Below, piece by piece: positions 59,935 to 64,000 of a stretch of 64,000 nucleotides of DNA. The DNA is from Phytophthora sp. 'mugwort' (Eukaryota > Oomycota > Peronosporomycetes > Peronosporales > Peronosporaceae): contig JAUCEF010000004.1 in NCBI GenBank assembly GCA_033558025.1, positions 186,001-250,000 on the forward strand, read 5' to 3'. The notes below the pieces were generated by a model. It was not told the DNA's origin. It made no database searches and saw only the letters and a program-made list of their open reading frames with translations. The position numbers and the translations under genes are program-made. Every line of letters begins with the position of its first letter. The first letter of the stretch is position 1.

Positions 59935-60298
59935 ATTAAAATACGAAACAAATTCACTTCTTCACACATTCGCCATACATTTCAAGACATTCCTACTAGC
60001 ATTCTACACAACATACGCCGCCATGGACCACACTAACGGTCGTCCGCACCGTAGTTTGCCAACCTAGCGACTCTACCACCGCCCCATACCTTCTCACCGA
60101 AGCGTTGCCTCCTACTCCCCTATGTGTGTCTTCAACCGAATCGGTGCCTTCTAGGTCAGGGGACAACTCGCTGCGCTGCTGGAACCACGCCACGGTTCGG
60201 CTACGTGTGGTGTCGGAAACAGAGGGCGGGTAGTGAGTCCAGTTGGCCCGGAGTTAGCTAAACAATTTCGCGTACAGCTTAGTGGCAACATAAGAAGA

Positions 60299-60371
60299 TA
60301 TCGGAGGAGGGGATCGAACCCTCGATCTTGAGCGTGTTAAGCTCACGTCCTAACCACTAGACGACACCGAC
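60299..60371 (-). tRNA. tRNA-Val-AAC: tRNA-Val(AAC), unit 52
   Basis: Gene identical to unit 1 as read. Upstream type T-A-3-G with the same extra AAT as unit 51, at about 60397-60406. Confidence 0.94.
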
Positions 60372-61019
60372 ACTCGAAACACGAACACATTTACCCGAAT
60401 AATAAGACGCTTGCGCTACCGTTTACGGCACAACCAGACAGATATCTTCCCTATCAGCACTCATCGAATGCCCGCCTCGGTATCATACCCTCTCGCATCG
60501 CATCAACCCACTCCAATATCACAACAGTGAGATCAATCCGAGACTGACTTACGGCCCATGACAGCCCCCACTGTACGCGCATCTACTCCCGGCGGGGCTT
60601 ACTAGTTCTCGGTGGCGCGTAGACCCCTCGAGACCGCAGCGTGGTAGATAAACATCAGCTACGAGGACCGTCTTGCCGCGCATCAATGTTGCCAGACTAC
60701 GCCGTGTTTTGCCGGGAAAAGCTGTGGCGCGACTTTTTTTGTCCCTACTGCAGCCCGAATGCACTGTATTGATCCGCTGCAGCTACCCTTCCGTCGTAGC
60801 AAATAGCCCAGTGGGGAACAAGCGCAGCTTTGATCAGGTGACGTGAACAAACAGAATTCGTGGCGAAACCACAGATATGTGGGTCAAACTACGCGTAGTG
60901 TACGCGGGGATGGCGAAGGCATCCGATGCAGGCTCCAACGGGCTCACAGCAGTGCATAGGCGTGGGAAGGCGGCGATAGCGGATAGTTGGCGGTGCAAAA
61001 GTGCAATGCAAAATGGACC

Positions 61020-61100
61020 CGACAGCTGTGAGATTTGAACTCACGCGGGTTACCCCAATAGATTTCTAGTCTATCGCCTTAACCACTCGGCCAAGCTGTC
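61020..61100 (-). tRNA. tRNA-Ser-AGA: tRNA-Ser(AGA), unit 53
   Basis: Identical to unit 1 as read; both T4 runs present. Confidence 0.97.
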
Positions 61101-61465
61101 ATTAAAATACGAAACAAATTCACTTCTTCACCACATTCGCCATACATTTCAAGACATTCCTACTAGCATTCTACACAACATACGCCGCCATGGACCACAC
61201 TAACGGTCGTCCGCACCGTAGTTTGCCAACCTAGCGACTCTACCACCGCCCCATACCTTCTCACCGAAGCGTTGCCTCCTACTCCCCTATGTGTGTCTTC
61301 AACCGAATCGGTGCCTTCTAGGTCAGGGGACAACTCGCTGCGCTGCTGGAACCACGCCACGGTTCGGCTACGTGTGGTGTCGGAAACAGAGGGCGGGTAG
61401 TGAGTCCAGTTGGCCCGGAGTTAGCTAAACAATTTCGCGTACAGCTTAGTGGCAACATAAGAAGA

Positions 61466-61538
61466 TATCGGAGGAGGGGATCGAACCCTCGATCTTGAGC
61501 GTGTTAAGCTCACGTCCTAACCACTAGACGACACCGAC
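61466..61538 (-). tRNA. tRNA-Val-AAC: tRNA-Val(AAC), unit 53
   Basis: Identical to unit 1 as read. Upstream type C-A-3-G. Confidence 0.94.
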
Positions 61539-62183
61539 ACTCGAAACACGAACACACTTACCCGAATAAGACGCTTGCGCTACCGTTTACGGCACAACCA
61601 GACAGATATCTTCCCTATCAGCACTCATCGAATGCCCGCCTCGGTATCATACCCTCTCGCATCGCATCAACCCACTCCAATATCACAACAGTGAGATCAA
61701 TCCGAGACTGACTTACGGCCCATGACAGCCCCCACTGTACGCGCATCTACTCCCGGCGGGGCTTACTAGTTCTCGGTGGCGCGTAGACCCCTCGAGACCG
61801 CAGCGTGGTAGATAAACATCAGCTACGAGGACCGTCTTGCCGCGCATCAATGTTGCCAGACTACGCCGTGTTTTGCCGGGAAAAGCTGTGGCGCGACTTT
61901 TTTTGTCCCTACTGCAGCCCGAATGCACTGTATTGATCCGCTGCAGCTACCCTTCCGTCGTAGCAAATAGCCCAGTGGGGAACAAGCGCAGCTTTGATCA
62001 GGTGACGTGAACAAACAGAATTCGTGGCGAAACCACAGATATGTGGGTCAAACTACGCGTAGTGTACGCGGGGATGGCGAAGGCATCCGATGCAGGCTCC
62101 AACGGGCTCACAGCAGTGCATAGGCGTGGGAAGGCGGCGATAGCGGATAGTTGGCGGTGCAAAAGTGCAATGCAAAATGGACC

Positions 62184-62264
62184 CGACAGCTGTGAGATTT
62201 GAACTCACGCGGGTTACCCCAATAGATTTCTAGTCTATCGCCTTAACCACTCGGCCAAGCTGTC
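62184..62264 (-). tRNA. tRNA-Ser-AGA: tRNA-Ser(AGA), unit 54
   Basis: Identical to unit 1 as read; both T4 runs present. Confidence 0.97.
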
Positions 62265-62629
62265 ATTAAAATACGAAACAAATTCACTTCTTCACCACAT
62301 TCGCCATACATTTCAAGACATTCCTACTAGCATTCTACACAACATACGCCGCCATGGACCACACTAACGGTCGTCCGCACCGTAGTTTGCCAACCTAGCG
62401 ACTCTACCACCGCCCCATACCTTCTCACCGAAGCGTTGCCTCCTACTCCCCTATGTGTGTCTTCAACCGAATCGGTGCCTTCTAGGTCAGGGGACAACTC
62501 GCTGCGCTGCTGGAACCACGCCACGGTTCGGCTACGTGTGGTGTCGGAAACAGAGGGCGGGTAGTGAGTCCAGTTGGCCCGGAGTTAGCTAAACAATTTC
62601 GCGTACAGCTTAGTGGCAACATAAGAAGA

Positions 62630-62702
62630 TATCGGAGGAGGGGATCGAACCCTCGATCTTGAGCGTGTTAAGCTCACGTCCTAACCACTAGACGACACCG
62701 AC
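62630..62702 (-). tRNA. tRNA-Val-AAC: tRNA-Val(AAC), unit 54
   Basis: Identical to unit 1 as read. Upstream type C-A-3-G. Confidence 0.94.
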
Positions 62703-63347
62703 ACTCGAAACACGAACACACTTACCCGAATAAGACGCTTGCGCTACCGTTTACGGCACAACCAGACAGATATCTTCCCTATCAGCACTCATCGAATGCC
62801 CGCCTCGGTATCATACCCTCTCGCATCGCATCAACCCACTCCAATATCACAACAGTGAGATCAATCCGAGACTGACTTACGGCCCATGACAGCCCCCACT
62901 GTACGCGCATCTACTCCCGGCGGGGCTTACTAGTTCTCGGTGGCGCGTAGACCCCTCGAGACCGCAGCGTGGTAGATAAACATCAGCTACGAGGACCGTC
63001 TTGCCGCGCATCAATGTTGCCAGACTACGCCGTGTTTTGCCGGGAAAAGCTGTGGCGCGACTTTTTTTGTCCCTACTGCAGCCCGAATGCACTGTATTGA
63101 TCCGCTGCAGCTACCCTTCCGTCGTAGCAAATAGCCCAGTGGGGAACAAGCGCAGCTTTGATCAGGTGACGTGAACAAACAGAATTCGTGGCGAAACCAC
63201 AGATATGTGGGTCAAACTACGCGTAGTGTACGCGGGGATGGCGAAGGCATCCGATGCAGGCTCCAACGGGCTCACAGCAGTGCATAGGCGTGGGAAGGCG
63301 GCGATAGCGGATAGTTGGCGGTGCAAAAGTGCAATGCAAAATGGACC

Positions 63348-63428
63348 CGACAGCTGTGAGATTTGAACTCACGCGGGTTACCCCAATAGATTTCTAGTCT
63401 ATCGCCTTAACCACTCGGCCAAGCTGTC
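63348..63428 (-). tRNA. tRNA-Ser-AGA: tRNA-Ser(AGA), unit 55
   Basis: Identical to unit 1 as read. One-base deletion in the 5' flank at about 63451-63460, as in unit 52. Confidence 0.97.
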
Positions 63429-63792
63429 ATTAAAATACGAAACAAATTCACTTCTTCACACATTCGCCATACATTTCAAGACATTCCTACTAGCATTCTA
63501 CACAACATACGCCGCCATGGACCACACTAACGGTCGTCCGCACCGTAGTTTGCCAACCTAGCGACTCTACCACCGCCCCATACCTTCTCACCGAAGCGTT
63601 GCCTCCTACTCCCCTATGTGTGTCTTCAACCGAATCGGTGCCTTCTAGGTCAGGGGACAACTCGCTGCGCTGCTGGAACCACGCCACGGTTCGGCTACGT
63701 GTGGTGTCGGAAACAGAGGGCGGGTAGTGAGTCCAGTTGGCCCGGAGTTAGCTAAACAATTTCGCGTACAGCTTAGTGGCAACATAAGAAGA

Positions 63793-63865
63793 TATCGGAG
63801 GAGGGGATCGAACCCTCGATCTTGAGCGTGTTAAGCTCACGTCCTAACCACTAGACGACACCGAC
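63793..63865 (-). tRNA. tRNA-Val-AAC: tRNA-Val(AAC), unit 55
   Basis: Identical to unit 1 as read. Upstream type C-A-3-G. The unit is cut by the window end at 64000, so the array continues. Confidence 0.94.
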
Positions 63866-64000
63866 ACTCGAAACACGAACACACTTACCCGAATAAGACG
63901 CTTGCGCTACCGTTTACGGCACAACCAGACAGATATCTTCCCTATCAGCACTCATCGAATGCCCGCCTCGGTATCATACCCTCTCGCATCGCATCAACCC

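Larger units (their letters stand above)
1..64000 (-). repeat. Tandem array of 55 tRNA-Ser(AGA)/tRNA-Val(AAC) units
   Basis: The whole window is one head-to-tail array. Unit starts, taken at the copy of base 1, fall at 1, 1166, 2331, 3495, 4659 and so on to 62867. Most units are 1164 bp; 1165 bp units have a C4 instead of a C3 tract. Exceptions are unit 20 (1168), units 35 and 36 (1161), unit 46 (1163), unit 51 (1167) and unit 52 (1166). All units have the same orientation, and none is inverted, interrupted or degenerate. Both ends of the window lie inside the array, so its true length is unknown. The near-identity points to ongoing homogenisation by unequal crossing-over or gene conversion, or to recent amplification. 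Copy number in an assembly of such a repeat may not equal the true number. Confidence 0.99.

Noticed and set aside
1..64000. CRISPR array or satellite DNA without genes
   Set aside because: The period (about 1.16 kb) and two intact tRNA genes per unit rule out CRISPR, and the tRNA genes with promoters and terminators make a purely non-genic satellite unlikely.

Overview
The window is a single head-to-tail tandem array with no unique flank on either side. A unit of about 1,164 bp (range 1,161-1,168) is repeated 55 times, and the last copy is cut by the window end. Each unit carries two tRNA genes, both on the minus strand: tRNA-Ser with anticodon AGA (81 nt, long variable arm) and tRNA-Val with anticodon AAC (73 nt). 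That gives 55 + 55 = 110 tRNA genes in 64 kb. I found no credible protein gene, rRNA, transposon or CRISPR array.

The source is very probably a eukaryotic nuclear genome. Both anticodons begin with A34, which eukaryotes deaminate to inosine for Ser and Val; bacteria do not normally use A34 in these tRNAs. Neither gene encodes the 3' CCA. Both contain Pol III A- and B-box sequences, and the Ser gene is followed by T4 terminators. Large tandem tRNA arrays are known in Entamoeba (AT-rich spacers), Xenopus and the Arabidopsis Ser-Tyr-Tyr cluster. The spacers here have roughly balanced GC and look like none of these that I can name, so the lineage is left open.

Layout of one unit (first copy, plus coordinates): 1-481 spacer with a plus-strand T7 run at 196-202; 482-562 tRNA-Ser; 563-927 spacer; 928-1000 tRNA-Val; 1001-1165 spacer that runs into the next unit. 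Transcription runs right to left, so Val is upstream of Ser within a unit. Ser has two T4 terminators (minus strand, 475-472 and 462-459). Val has no T4 until 569-566, immediately before the next Ser gene.

The units are nearly identical. Frequent differences fall in one stretch of about 90 bp just upstream of tRNA-Val (1019-1107 in unit 1), at four sites. In the tRNA-Val entries these are coded as: base at -19 (C or T) / base at -28 (A or G) / C-tract length (4 or 3) / distal base (A or G), all given on the plus strand. My by-eye count over 55 units is: T-A-3-G 16, C-A-3-G 13, C-G-3-A 13, T-A-4-A 5, T-A-3-A 3, C-A-4-A 2, C-G-3-G 2, C-A-4-G 1. Like types occur in runs (units 9-11, 13-15, 39-45, 47-49), and units 5-6 look duplicated as 7-8, as expected from unequal exchange or local conversion. 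Rarer changes include loss of a Ser terminator (units 5, 7, 23, 36), a D-loop change in tRNA-Ser (units 48-49) and an anticodon-stem mismatch in tRNA-Val (unit 49).
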